A stretch of 16,739 nucleotides of DNA from Methylococcaceae bacterium. Lineage in GTDB: Bacteria > Pseudomonadota > Gammaproteobacteria > Methylococcales > Methylomonadaceae. Positions within the stretch are counted from its first letter, which is position 1. Every line of letters begins with the position of its first letter. A model generated the notes under the pieces. It did not search any database. It was not told where the DNA came from and saw only the letters and a list, made by a program, of their open reading frames with translations. The translations under genes and the position numbers were made by a program. The stretch is taken from NCBI GenBank assembly GCA_947484105.1, contig CANKON010000003.1:1-16739 (forward strand), written 5' to 3'. Below, piece by piece: positions 1 to 9,166 of the stretch.

Positions 1-149
1 ATTTTAGAATCATGCAGCAAACGCCCAATGAGGGTACTTTTCCCATCATCCACATTGCCGCAAGTTAAAAAACGCAACAGCTCTTTGCGTTCGTGTTGTG
101 CTAAGTAAGCATCTATATCAGTGCTGATTAAATCGGATTGGTGCGACAT
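1..149 (-). CDS. cysN: Sulfate adenylyltransferase subunit 1 (GTPase), N-terminal fragment
   Basis: Large, GTP-binding subunit of ATP sulfurylase. With CysD it makes adenosine 5'-phosphosulfate from ATP and sulfate in the cytoplasm, driven by GTP hydrolysis. Only the first 49 codons lie in the window; the gene runs off the left edge. The visible N-terminus has a short lead and then the P-loop GNVDDGKST at residues 31-39, followed by [10 protein letters not shown], which is typical of the CysN/EF-Tu-like GTPases. The start is the ATG at 147-149. A weak AGAG lies about 8 bases upstream, and 33 bases separate it from the cysD stop, so cysDN is a normal two-gene operon. Whether an APS kinase (CysC) domain is fused at the C-terminus cannot be seen. 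Confidence 0.95.
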   Translation of the reverse strand, partial: MSHQSDLISTDIDAYLAQHERKELLRFLTCGNVDDGKSTLIGRLLHDSK

Positions 150-183
150 TTTTTATTCTCTGAAATGACTGTTGTATTGAATT

Positions 184-1092
184 TTAGAAGTAGCCTTCGC
201 GTTTTTTCTGTTCCATCGAACCTGCTTGGTCATGGTCGATTAAACGACCTTGGCGTTCAGAAGTTGTGGTCAAAAGCATTTCTTGAATAATCTCAGGTAA
301 CGTCGTCGCTTCGGATTCAACTGCACCTGTTAATGGATAACAACCTAAAGTACGAAAACGCACTTTTTTCATTTCGACTTTTTCATGTTCGCCAATAGGC
401 ATACGGTCATCGTCCACCATAATTAGCATTCCATCACGTTCCACAACGGGACGTTCTTTAGCGAAATACAGCGGGACAATTGGAATTTGCTCCAAATGAA
501 TGTATTGCCAAATGTCTAATTCCGTCCAATTTGATAACGGAAAAACGCGAATACTTTCGCCTTTGTCGATTTTACCGTTGTAGATATTCCACAATTCAGG
601 ACGTTGATTTTTAGGATCCCAGCGGTGATTTTTGTCACGGAAGGAATAAACACGTTCTTTCGCACGCGATTTTTCTTCGTCACGACGTGCGCCACCAAAT
701 GCCGCATCAAATTGATATTTGTTTAAACCTTGTTTTAACGCATCGGTTTTCATTACGTCAGTGTGTTTTTTACTGCCGTGCGTAAAAGGTCCAATGCCTT
801 GTTCAACGCCTTCTTGATTGATGTGAACGATTAAATCTAAACCCAATTTTTTGGCGATGTCGTTACGGAACGCTATCATTTCTTTGAATTTCCACGTCGT
901 ATCAATGTGCATCATGCGAAATGGTGGCGGCGCGGGATAAAAGGCTTTCATGGTCAAGTGCAACATCACAGCTGAATCTTTACCAATTGAATATAACATC
1001 ACAGGGTTTTCAAACTCCGCCGCAACTTCACGAATAATGTGAATACTTTCGGCTTCGAGTTGTTTTAAATGGGTTAATTTATAGTCTGTCAT
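184..1092 (-). CDS. cysD: Sulfate adenylyltransferase subunit 2
   Basis: Catalytic subunit of ATP sulfurylase, the first step of assimilatory sulfate activation in the cytoplasm. The 302-residue length equals that usual for the family. The PP-loop SIGKDS (residues 35-40) binds the ATP pyrophosphate. The [15 protein letters not shown] segment near residues 133-148 and the C-terminal [11 protein letters not shown] tail are CysD hallmarks. The start ATG has a GGA about 8 bases upstream. The gene precedes cysN on the same strand and lies 61 bases downstream of dut, so it may have its own promoter in that gap. Nothing looks truncated or altered. CysB control would be expected from other gammaproteobacteria, but I cannot identify a site. 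Confidence 0.97.
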   Translation of the reverse strand: MTDYKLTHLKQLEAESIHIIREVAAEFENPVMLYSIGKDSAVMLHLTMKAFYPAPPPFRMMHIDTTWKFKEMIAFRNDIAKKLGLDLIVHINQEGVEQGIGPFTHGSKKHTDVMKTDALKQGLNKYQFDAAFGGARRDEEKSRAKERVYSFRDKNHRWDPKNQRPELWNIYNGKIDKGESIRVFPLSNWTELDIWQYIHLEQIPIVPLYFAKERPVVERDGMLIMVDDDRMPIGEHEKVEMKKVRFRTLGCYPLTGAVESEATTLPEIIQEMLLTTTSERQGRLIDHDQAGSMEQKKREGYF

Positions 1093-1130
1093 TAAAAAAT
1101 CCGTTGAGTTTAAAGGCGTGAACGGCGGCT

Positions 1131-1139
1131 ATTCTAACA
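1131..1139 (-). promoter_or_regulatory. Possible extended -10 promoter for cysDN
   Basis: On the minus strand the 61-base gap between dut and cysD contains TGTTAGAAT, an extended -10 (TGn plus TAGAAT, five of six consensus bases). No good -35 lies 16-18 bases upstream, which fits an extended -10 or an activator-dependent (CysB-type) promoter. Transcription would start about 35 bases before the cysD ATG. This is a motif match only. Confidence 0.3.
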
Positions 1140-1153
1140 CGTTCTAGCGTGAT

Positions 1154-1609
1154 TTAGTGCCGCCCTGTGTGACCAAAACCGCCTTCGCCACGGTGACTTT
1201 CGTTAAAATCGTCAACTTGCTCAAACGCCACTTGAACAACGGGAACAAATACCATTTGAGCGATGCGTTCACCGATGTTTATCGTGAATGGTTCGTTACC
1301 GCGATTCCAACAAGAAACGAAAATCTGACCTTGATAATCCGAATCAATCAGCCCGACCAAATTCCCCAAAACAATGCCGTGTTTATGTCCCAAACCTGAA
1401 CGTGGTAACAAAACAGCGGCGAGTGAATTGTCGCCAATATGAATCGCCAAACCTGTCGGAATTAAAATGGTTTCGCCTGGTTGAATCGTCATTGCATCGT
1501 CTAAACACGCGCGTAAATCTAAACCCGCTGAACCTGTCGTGGCATATTCGGGCAACGGAATCGTGTTGCCCAAACGTGAATCTAAAATTTTTAATTGAAT
1601 TTTGTGCAT
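1154..1609 (-). CDS. dut: Deoxyuridine 5'-triphosphate nucleotidohydrolase (dUTPase)
   Basis: Hydrolyses dUTP to dUMP and pyrophosphate, keeping uracil out of DNA and feeding dTMP synthesis. It is a homotrimeric cytoplasmic enzyme. At 151 residues it has the usual length. All five family motifs are visible in order: I AGLDLRA (28-34), [13 protein letters not shown] (69-79), [12 protein letters not shown] (86-94, with the catalytic Asp and the uracil-pocket Tyr), [11 protein letters not shown] (113-121) and [11 protein letters not shown] (140-149, the flexible C-terminal phosphate-binding arm). The start lies 3 bases after the stop of the upstream Tim44-like gene, so translation is probably coupled. 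This is not the common coaBC-dut arrangement of gammaproteobacteria. Confidence 0.97.
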   Translation of the reverse strand: MHKIQLKILDSRLGNTIPLPEYATTGSAGLDLRACLDDAMTIQPGETILIPTGLAIHIGDNSLAAVLLPRSGLGHKHGIVLGNLVGLIDSDYQGQIFVSCWNRGNEPFTINIGERIAQMVFVPVVQVAFEQVDDFNESHRGEGGFGHTGRH

Positions 1610-1612
1610 TTT

Positions 1613-2728
1613 TTAATCTTCCAACTGCTGAATACCATCAAGCATCCATTGTGCATTGAAACCTGATTTTGATTTAACGAAATGCCACACTTCGCGAACT
1701 TGATTCGCTTGCCCTGCATCGTCTTCACGCATAATCGTATCGAATAAAACCACCGCTTCAAATTCTGAATTTAATTCACGAATTTCAAGCAAATCCGCAT
1801 CTAATTTTAAAACGTCTGTGTGATTTGCTTGTGTTGAACTTTTAAGCTGGTCTTGAATTTCGGCAAACACTTTATCTGTCGTTAAGCCACGAATTTCGGC
1901 TAAATCATGTGCATTCCAAGCTGTTTGCAAATTCATATAACGGTGTTTCACGTCCTCTAAAAATGCGTTGGTATCAAAACCTGCTGGCGTGGCGGTATTT
2001 TGAGATTTTGCCAAATTCACCGTAGACGATGAAACAGTTGAGTCACCTTTTTTGAACATAATGTCGGTATTGAAATCAGCCGAACTGCCACCTGCTGGCA
2101 TCGGTGCAGAATAGGCGGGTTCATTCGATGTGCGTGAGTAATTATTAGGTTGGGCAGGCGGATTTTTTTTCGCAAAAAAGAACCGATAAGCTAAATAACC
2201 CAAACCGCCAAGCAATAAGAAATTCAAGAAACTAAAACCTGAGCTTCGTGTTGCACCTGTGCTGTCAGCGTAATACGGTGCGGGTTGTGCGTAACCTGGT
2301 TGCGGTTGAGTATATTGCTGTTGCGGCGCGGGTTGAGCATAACCTTGTGGCTGTGGTTGAATCGGTTGTGCATAACCTTGATTAGTTTGAATGGGGGCAT
2401 TTTGATGATTGTCGCCCATCATTGAACCAACTAAACCGCCTACCGCTAACCCAGCCGCTGCGCCCATTGCACGGTCTTTCCATGCTTGATTTGAATTTGC
2501 AGGTTGTTGTGGTTGTTGATAAGTTGGCGCGGGACGATTAGCAGGCGGTGGCGTGGCAACACGATTACTTGGCGGCAAGGCGGCTCTGCTATAAGGTGCA
2601 CTATAAGAAGACTTGCTACCAAAAGATTTACCACCGCCTAAACGTTGGGCTTCTGCTGCGGAAATCCCCCCTAACGCTAATGAAATCAACACAATACTTT
2701 TTAAAAATGCACTGTTTTTTTTGTTCAT
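1613..2728 (-). CDS. Tim44-like domain protein, exported or membrane-anchored
   Basis: Function unknown; the C-terminal domain belongs to the Tim44-like family of bacterial proteins. From the ATG at 2726-2728 it has 371 residues. Residues 1-28 are a basic and then hydrophobic signal sequence ending AAEAQ. Residues 43-80 are Pro/Ala-rich and 110-155 are Gln/Pro-rich with repeated GYAQP units. Between them lies a Gly/Ala hydrophobic patch (87-106). A probable TM helix at 164-186 is followed by AKKN. The Tim44-like fold occupies about 251-371, with the FLEDVKHRYMNLQTAWNAHD region as its start. This suggests a membrane protein whose C-terminal domain could bind partners. An alternative GTG start at 2735-2737 adds three residues. 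The AGGA (2742-2745) is 4 bases from the GTG and 13 from the ATG, so the start is uncertain. It is followed immediately by dut. Confidence 0.85.
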   Translation of the reverse strand: MNKKNSAFLKSIVLISLALGGISAAEAQRLGGGKSFGSKSSYSAPYSRAALPPSNRVATPPPANRPAPTYQQPQQPANSNQAWKDRAMGAAAGLAVGGLVGSMMGDNHQNAPIQTNQGYAQPIQPQPQGYAQPAPQQQYTQPQPGYAQPAPYYADSTGATRSSGFSFLNFLLLGGLGYLAYRFFFAKKNPPAQPNNYSRTSNEPAYSAPMPAGGSSADFNTDIMFKKGDSTVSSSTVNLAKSQNTATPAGFDTNAFLEDVKHRYMNLQTAWNAHDLAEIRGLTTDKVFAEIQDQLKSSTQANHTDVLKLDADLLEIRELNSEFEAVVLFDTIMREDDAGQANQVREVWHFVKSKSGFNAQWMLDGIQQLED

Positions 2729-2750
2729 AAAATTCACGAAATCCTAAATT

Positions 2751-2782
2751 TAAAATAAAAAATGGCGCGAATCATCGCGCCA
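2751..2782 (-). terminator. Intrinsic terminator downstream of hemF
   Basis: A perfect 8-bp stem, TGGCGCGA / TCGCGCCA (2763-2770 with 2775-2782), closes a 4-base loop (ATCA). On the minus strand it is followed by TTTTTTATTTT. The GC-rich stem plus U-tract is a textbook Rho-independent terminator, 52 bases after the hemF stop. It separates hemF from the Tim44-like/dut pair, which therefore needs its own promoter in about 35-50 bases or depends on read-through. Confidence 0.85.
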
Positions 2783-2833
2783 CATACAATAACAAATCTA
2801 ACTCAAAAAACGTAATCGACAATTACGAAAGCG

Positions 2834-4762
<1,929 letters not shown>

Positions 4763-4764
4763 AC

Positions 4765-4803
4765 ATAAAAAAATGCAGCATCCAGAAAAATTGATGCTGC
4801 ATT
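4765..4803 (-). terminator. Minus-strand intrinsic terminator with no annotated upstream gene
   Basis: A perfect 11-bp stem, AATGCAGCATC / GATGCTGCATT (4772-4782 with 4793-4803), has a 10-base loop. Read on the minus strand it continues into a run of seven T and then ATGTC, the canonical Rho-independent form. Read on the plus strand the stem is followed by A residues and no U-tract, so it is not a good terminator for cysM. Both flanking genes (cysM, tsaD) are on the plus strand, so it implies a minus-strand transcript or blocks antisense transcription into cysM. Confidence 0.65.
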
Positions 4804-4857
4804 AAAAAAAGAGAAGGATATAAGACTCTCGCCACGCTTAGAGGAGCTTTGAAGAGT
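4765..4857 (-). ncRNA. Candidate small RNA, about 93 nt, ending at the orphan terminator
   Basis: Inferred from context, with no homology. The minus strand offers TAAAAT (4864-4869) and TTTAAC (4872-4877) as -10 elements; the latter is 17 bases from a TTGTCA -35 (4895-4900). From a start near 4857 the RNA would open with ACUCU pairing with AGAGU (4853-4857 with 4825-4829). The enclosed 23-base loop exposes CUCCUCU, which is complementary to Shine-Dalgarno sequence. A U-rich single-stranded region and the terminator stem follow. That layout is typical of base-pairing sRNAs. An overlapping 38-codon minus-strand ORF runs through the terminator and has no ribosome site. The alternative is that the region is only a plus-strand tsaD leader. 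Confidence 0.35.
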
Positions 4858-4892
4858 GCGTGCATTTTAGCGTTAAATTTCAAACTCGAAAA

Positions 4893-4924
4893 TGTGACAA
4901 ATTGTCGCGTGACAATTTGTCACA
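4893..4924. repeat. Perfect 14-bp inverted repeat upstream of tsaD
   Basis: TGTGACAAATTGTC (4893-4906) and GACAATTTGTCACA (4911-4924) are exact reverse complements around a 4-base centre (GCGT). Each arm is itself a small dyad, GACAA-N-TTGTC, with centres 15 bases apart. It could therefore be a tandem operator or, if transcribed, a stable RNA hairpin about 40 bases before the tsaD ATG. It is not followed by a T-run on either strand, so it is not a terminator. A weak plus-strand promoter (TTGAAG 4849-4854, 18 bases, TTAAAT 4873-4878) would place it just downstream of the transcription start. Confidence 0.9.
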
Positions 4925-4964
4925 CTATTTAAAATTTATTCACAATCTATTATTCAAAAACTCA

Positions 4965-5966
4965 ATGTATATTTTAGGGATCGAAACATCGTGTGACGAA
5001 ACGGGCGTTGCCATTTACCATTCGCAGCGCGGCTTGATTCACCACTTGCTTTACAGTCAAATTGAAATGCACAGCGAATATGGCGGCGTTGTGCCAGAAC
5101 TCGCCTCGCGTGATCACATTCGCAAGTTGATTCCACTCATTAAACAACTTCTGCTCGAAAGCAAATTGACGAAAATCGACATCACCGCGATTGCTTACAC
5201 CGCAGGACCTGGTTTGATGGGCGCGTTATTAGTTGGTGCGGCAACCGCACAAAGTTTAGCGTTTGCGTGGCAAATTCCCGCTGTTGCGGTGCATCACATG
5301 GAAGGTCATTTACTCGCGCCCATGTTAGAAGAAAATCCGCCAAATTTTCCATTTGTGGCGTTGCTGATTTCAGGCGGACACACGCTGTTGGTCAAAGTTG
5401 AAAGTATTGGGAACTACGAATTATTAGGCGAATCATTGGACGATGCGGCAGGGGAAGCGTTCGATAAAACCGCGAAATTACTTGGTTTAAGTTATCCAGG
5501 CGGTGTGAAATTGTCGAAATTAGCCAAATCAGGACAAGCGCGTTTTCGTTTTCCACGTCCCATGACAGATAGACCTGGTTTAGATTTTAGTTTTAGCGGC
5601 TTGAAAACGTTTGCGTTAAATACCTTTCAAAACAGTGAAAAAACAGATCAAGATAAAGCCGATATTGCGTTGGCATTTCAAAATGCCGTGGCTGACACAT
5701 TGGCGATTAAATGCCGTCGAGCGTTGCAACAAACTAATTTGAAAACATTAGTCGTGGCAGGCGGTGTCAGTGCGAATACCCAAATTCGCGCCACGCTGAC
5801 GGCCATGATTGAAAAAGAAAATGGACACATTTTTTTTCCACGTCCTGAATTTTGTACCGATAACGGCGCAATGATTGCCTATGCGGGTTATCAGCGTTTT
5901 TTGATGGGAGAAACACAAGGTTCAGAAATTTTTGCAAAACCACGTTGGGCGATGAGTGAATTGTAA
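4965..5966 (+). CDS. tsaD: tRNA N6-threonylcarbamoyladenosine (t6A37) transferase subunit TsaD
   Basis: Transfers the threonylcarbamoyl group from TC-AMP to A37 of ANN-decoding tRNAs, with TsaB and TsaE. It is an essential ASKHA-fold cytoplasmic protein. It has 333 residues from the ATG at 4965. The open frame extends 35 codons upstream, but that part crosses the intergenic palindrome and lacks family similarity, while [14 protein letters not shown] is the standard TsaD start. The metal ligands are H111 and H115 in HHMEGH, with the Asp of FCTDNGAM near residue 300. SGGHT (136-140), [13 protein letters not shown] (163-175) and FSFSGLKT (208-215) also match. The usual rpsU-dnaG-rpoD neighbourhood is absent here. 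pqqC follows 51 bases later on the same strand. Confidence 0.96.
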   Translation: MYILGIETSCDETGVAIYHSQRGLIHHLLYSQIEMHSEYGGVVPELASRDHIRKLIPLIKQLLLESKLTKIDITAIAYTAGPGLMGALLVGAATAQSLAFAWQIPAVAVHHMEGHLLAPMLEENPPNFPFVALLISGGHTLLVKVESIGNYELLGESLDDAAGEAFDKTAKLLGLSYPGGVKLSKLAKSGQARFRFPRPMTDRPGLDFSFSGLKTFALNTFQNSEKTDQDKADIALAFQNAVADTLAIKCRRALQQTNLKTLVVAGGVSANTQIRATLTAMIEKENGHIFFPRPEFCTDNGAMIAYAGYQRFLMGETQGSEIFAKPRWAMSEL

Positions 5967-6017
5967 AAACTCGCCCTGAATTTAAACTTACCTAAAATTT
6001 TTAAAATAGGCATAAAC

Positions 6018-6752
6018 ATGACAACAGAAAATACACCTTGGACACGCGACGAATTTGAAGCGAAATTGCGTAGCATGGAAAATTTGTATCACATTCATCA
6101 TCCTTATCACATGTTGATGAACGAAGGAAAATTAACGAAAGCGCAATTACAAGGTTGGGTAGCGAATCGGTTTTATTATCAAGTTTGCATACCAATTAAA
6201 GACGCGAACATTTTGGCGAATTGCCCTGATCGTGAAACCCGTGCGAAATGGACGCAACGTATTTTAGATCACGATGGTCATCCTGGCGATGTAGGTGGAA
6301 TTGAAGCATGGATTCAATTGGGTATTGCGGTAGGTTTAAGCCGCGAAGAAATTACGTCGCTCAAATACGTTTTACCAGCAGTACGTTTTGCTGTTGATGC
6401 GTATGTTAATTTTGCCCGTCGCGCAGAATGGCATGAAGCGGCAAGTTCGTCTTTGACAGAATTATTTGCCCCGAAAATTCATCAACAACGTTTAGATAAT
6501 TGGCCCACACATTATCCATGGGTTGAACCCGAAGGTTATGCGTATTTTCGGAAGCGTTTAACCGAAGCACGCCGCGACGTAGAACACGGTTTAGAAATTA
6601 CGCTCGATTGGTACAAAACCCGTGAACAACAAAATCGGATGGTAGATATTTTGAAATTTAAATTGGATGTATTGTGGTCAATGGCTGACGCGATGTATTT
6701 GGCTTACATTCACGAAATGCCCCCGTATTTTAACGTTGAAAAAAACGTTTAA
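6018..6752 (+). CDS. pqqC: Pyrroloquinoline-quinone synthase
   Basis: Catalyses the last step of PQQ synthesis, ring closure and eight-electron oxidation of AHQQ by O2 without a metal or cofactor. It has 244 residues, close to the family's 250, with an AGG 7 bases before the ATG. Residues known to act in Klebsiella PqqC are all present with an offset of one: H25 in HIHHPYH, Y54 in FYYQ, H85 in DHDG, E148, H155 and R158 in [14 protein letters not shown]176, R180 and K215. This argues for a true PqqC rather than a CADD-type paralogue. It lacks pqqA, B, D and E on either side, sitting after tsaD and convergent with ppk. No terminator separates it from tsaD, so co-transcription is possible. Confidence 0.94.
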   Translation: MTTENTPWTRDEFEAKLRSMENLYHIHHPYHMLMNEGKLTKAQLQGWVANRFYYQVCIPIKDANILANCPDRETRAKWTQRILDHDGHPGDVGGIEAWIQLGIAVGLSREEITSLKYVLPAVRFAVDAYVNFARRAEWHEAASSSLTELFAPKIHQQRLDNWPTHYPWVEPEGYAYFRKRLTEARRDVEHGLEITLDWYKTREQQNRMVDILKFKLDVLWSMADAMYLAYIHEMPPYFNVEKNV

Positions 6753-6772
6753 GCACAACTTGGATTTGGCAA

Positions 6773-6857
6773 GGATGCTCAAATCCTAAATTGATTCAGA
6801 ATGCCTTTACATCGATTTTATTTCAATACTTTAAAAAGCTAAATTATTTGAGCATCC
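6773..6857. repeat. 12-bp inverted repeat spanning the pqqC/ppk junction
   Basis: GGATGCTCAAAT (6773-6784) recurs as its exact reverse complement ATTTGAGCATCC (6846-6857), with 61 bases between. The right copy covers the last codons and stop region of ppk, the left copy is intergenic. A transcript across the junction could fold into a long hairpin, but there is no U-tract. It may be a small duplication of the ppk end or chance. Confidence 0.4.
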
Positions 6858-8959
6858 GCCAATAACATGGATTGCGCTTGAATAATTGCTTCACTTTCAC
6901 TTCGCACTACGCGGTGATAACTGCCATCCGATTGTAAAATCCACGCTTGCGAATTGTCACTTAAATACCATTCCAAATTTCGCAAAATTCGCTGTGACAG
7001 TTTTTTATTTTCAATCGGGAAACAAATTTCAACACGCTTAAACATATTTCGATTCATCAAATCTGCGCTCGACGCATAAACTTCTTGATTACCATCATTT
7101 GCAAACGCATAAATTCGAGAATGCTCTAAAAATCGTCCGACAATCGCTCGCACTTCGATATTTTCTGAAACGCCTTTGATATTTGGGCGCAAACAACACA
7201 TTCCGCGCACAATCATTTGCACTTTTACGCCCGCTTGTGACGCACGATAAAGAGCTTGAATTGCTTGCGGTTCAACTACTGCGTTGACTTGAATAATAAT
7301 TCGCGCCGATTTGCCACTTTTTGCGTGCCGAATCTCACGCTCAATTTTTTCCATCAAACCGCTGTGCAACGTGAAAGGCGATTGCAGCAATTTATTAAGT
7401 TTTGTGACTTTGCCTAAACTCGTCAATTGTGTGAACACTCGACGAACATCTTCACCCAATTCTTTGTCACACGAAAATAAACCGTAATCCGTGTAAAAAA
7501 AGGCAGTTTTTGGATGATAATTTCCTGTCCCCAAATGCACATAATTACGGAGTTGTTTGCCTTCACGGCGCAAAATCAAACACATTTTGGCGTGCGTTTT
7601 ATACCCGACGACACCATAAACAACGTGAACCGCTGCTTCTTGAAGTTTTGATGCTAAATCGATATTGGCTTTTTCATCAAAACGCGCCCGAAGCTCAATG
7701 ACAACCGTGACTACTTTGCCATTTCGCGCGGCTTTTACGAGCGCATTTACAATCGGTGAATCCGAACCTGTACGATAAAGAGTCTGTTTTATCGCTAACA
7801 CATCAGGATCAACCGCCGCTTGACGGAGAAATTCAATCACGGGAGTAAAAGATTCAAACGGTTGGTGTAACAAAATGTCATTTTTGCGAATCGCAGCAAA
7901 AATGTCTTTTTGCCGTGCCAAATTAGCGGGAACGACGGGCTTAAACGGCACGAACTTTAAATCAGGACGATCTAAAATCAGTGCATTGATTTCTTGAACG
8001 CGGCTTAAATTCACAGGACCATTGACCAAAAATAAACGTTCGCGTGTCATTCCAAAGCGTGCCAATAGAAAAATAACGGTTTCTTCAGGGCAATTCGCGT
8101 CGATTTCTAAACGTACTTCGTCGCCATAATTTCGCATGGCAAGTTCACCTTCAACTGCAAGCAACAAATCATCAATCGCGTCATCATCAACAAAAAAATC
8201 ACTATTTCGCGTCACGCGGAATTGATAACACCCCTTGATATTCATGCCATGAAAAAGCTGCTCGATAAAGGCGTGAATTATTGACGATAAAAATACAAAA
8301 TCATTTGTACCGCTATTTGTTTCAGCACTCGGTAATTTAATAATGCGTGGCAAGGAGCGCGGGGCTTGTAACACAGCGCGTCCGCTATTTCGACCAAACG
8401 CATCTTTGCCCGTTAGCGAAATAATAAAATTTAAACTTTTGTTCAAAATACGCGGAAAAGGATGAGCCGAATCCAAACCGACAGGCGTTAAAACAGGCAA
8501 GATTTCTTCATTAAAATAACCTTCCAGCCATTTACGCTGTAATTCTGTCCATTCTGCCCGTCGCACGAAATTGATATTTTCTTTTTTCAATTCTGGCAAA
8601 AGAATATCATTCAAAGTCGCGTATTGATCTTCAACCAAAATTCGCGATTGTGTTGAAATTAACTCCAATTGTTCTTTGGGCGTTAAGCCATCAATACCGC
8701 GTGTATTTGGATCCATTGCGACCATTTCAATCACGCTGGCAACACGTACTTCAAAGAATTCGTCTAAATTTGAGCAAGAAATACACAAATAATTTAAGCG
8801 TTCTAAAAGCGGCACACTTTCATCTTTCGCTTGCGCTAAAACTCGTTTGTTAAACTCTAATAAACTCAGTTCGCGGTTAATATAAAGTTCAGAATTTTTT
8901 AAGTTAATTTCTTCAGAAATATGATTGGTCATGGTCAGGTTTTTAAGGGCGTATGTCAT
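6839..8959 (-). CDS. ppk: Polyphosphate kinase 1
   Basis: Reversibly polymerises the gamma-phosphate of ATP into long-chain polyphosphate; membrane-associated tetramer in studied species. At 706 residues it is slightly longer than E. coli PPK (688). The N-domain ELYINRELSLLEFNKRVL (24-41) and SNLDEFFEVRV (63-73) are family signatures. Catalytic H456 (autophosphorylated, in YKTHAK), H475 (in VHLGTGNYHPKT) and H613 (in EHSRIYAF) keep the same spacing as E. coli H435, H454 and H592. The start is uncertain: an ATG at 8932 would remove nine residues, and neither start has a clear ribosome site. No ppx follows; the gene is convergent with pqqC and divergent from ygiQ. A Pho-box-like promoter lies upstream. 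Confidence 0.96.
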   Translation of the reverse strand: MTYALKNLTMTNHISEEINLKNSELYINRELSLLEFNKRVLAQAKDESVPLLERLNYLCISCSNLDEFFEVRVASVIEMVAMDPNTRGIDGLTPKEQLELISTQSRILVEDQYATLNDILLPELKKENINFVRRAEWTELQRKWLEGYFNEEILPVLTPVGLDSAHPFPRILNKSLNFIISLTGKDAFGRNSGRAVLQAPRSLPRIIKLPSAETNSGTNDFVFLSSIIHAFIEQLFHGMNIKGCYQFRVTRNSDFFVDDDAIDDLLLAVEGELAMRNYGDEVRLEIDANCPEETVIFLLARFGMTRERLFLVNGPVNLSRVQEINALILDRPDLKFVPFKPVVPANLARQKDIFAAIRKNDILLHQPFESFTPVIEFLRQAAVDPDVLAIKQTLYRTGSDSPIVNALVKAARNGKVVTVVIELRARFDEKANIDLASKLQEAAVHVVYGVVGYKTHAKMCLILRREGKQLRNYVHLGTGNYHPKTAFFYTDYGLFSCDKELGEDVRRVFTQLTSLGKVTKLNKLLQSPFTLHSGLMEKIEREIRHAKSGKSARIIIQVNAVVEPQAIQALYRASQAGVKVQMIVRGMCCLRPNIKGVSENIEVRAIVGRFLEHSRIYAFANDGNQEVYASSADLMNRNMFKRVEICFPIENKKLSQRILRNLEWYLSDNSQAWILQSDGSYHRVVRSESEAIIQAQSMLLADAQII

Positions 8960-9006
8960 TATTTTGAAATGAATGGATATAGTAGAATATAGCTGACGGT
9001 AATTTA

Positions 9007-9039
9007 AGTTTATTTAGCGTGTGTGACAAGATTGTGACG
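9007..9039 (-). promoter_or_regulatory. ppk: Putative Pho box with -10 element for ppk
   Basis: On the minus strand CGTCACA-ATCT-TGTCACA (9022-9039) is two 7-base direct repeats with a 4-base spacer, an 11-base period. This is the architecture of the PhoB site (CTGTCAT-N4-CTGTCAT). Ten bases after TGTCAC lies TAAACT (9007-9012), a -10 with four of six consensus bases, at the spacing seen in E. coli phoA and pstS. No -35 is present, as expected for PhoB-activated promoters. Transcription would begin near 9000, about 40 bases before the ppk start. The fit is by motif and position; a regulator gene is not in the window. Confidence 0.6.
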
Positions 9040-9166
9040 TAAAGCTTAATTCAAATTCAAAAAGTTAGAGCGTTAATTGTTCATGAATCTAAAATAATTT
9101 ATCGTCTAAAAGTCGTAATCGCCTACAATCTGCGATCTAAATTCATAACAAATCTCCGAGTAACAA

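Noticed and set aside
1157..1659. Plus-strand open frames antisense to dut
   Set aside because: They are shadows of a clearly conserved minus-strand gene and show no domain or ribosome site.
4772..4803. Hairpin as the cysM transcription terminator
   Set aside because: On the plus strand the stem is followed by A residues, with no U-tract; the canonical form is on the minus strand.
4893..4924. Palindrome before tsaD as a second Pho box
   Set aside because: The GTCACA-like units are not repeated at an 11-base period; the arrangement is inverted, not direct.
4860..4964. 35-codon N-terminal extension of tsaD
   Set aside because: It translates across the 14-bp palindrome and has no family similarity; TsaD proteins begin at the [16 protein letters not shown] segment, so the ATG at 4965 was chosen.
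6732..6750. AACGTT...AACGTT hairpin at the end of pqqC as a terminator
   Set aside because: The stem is only 6 AT-rich base pairs and no T-run follows.
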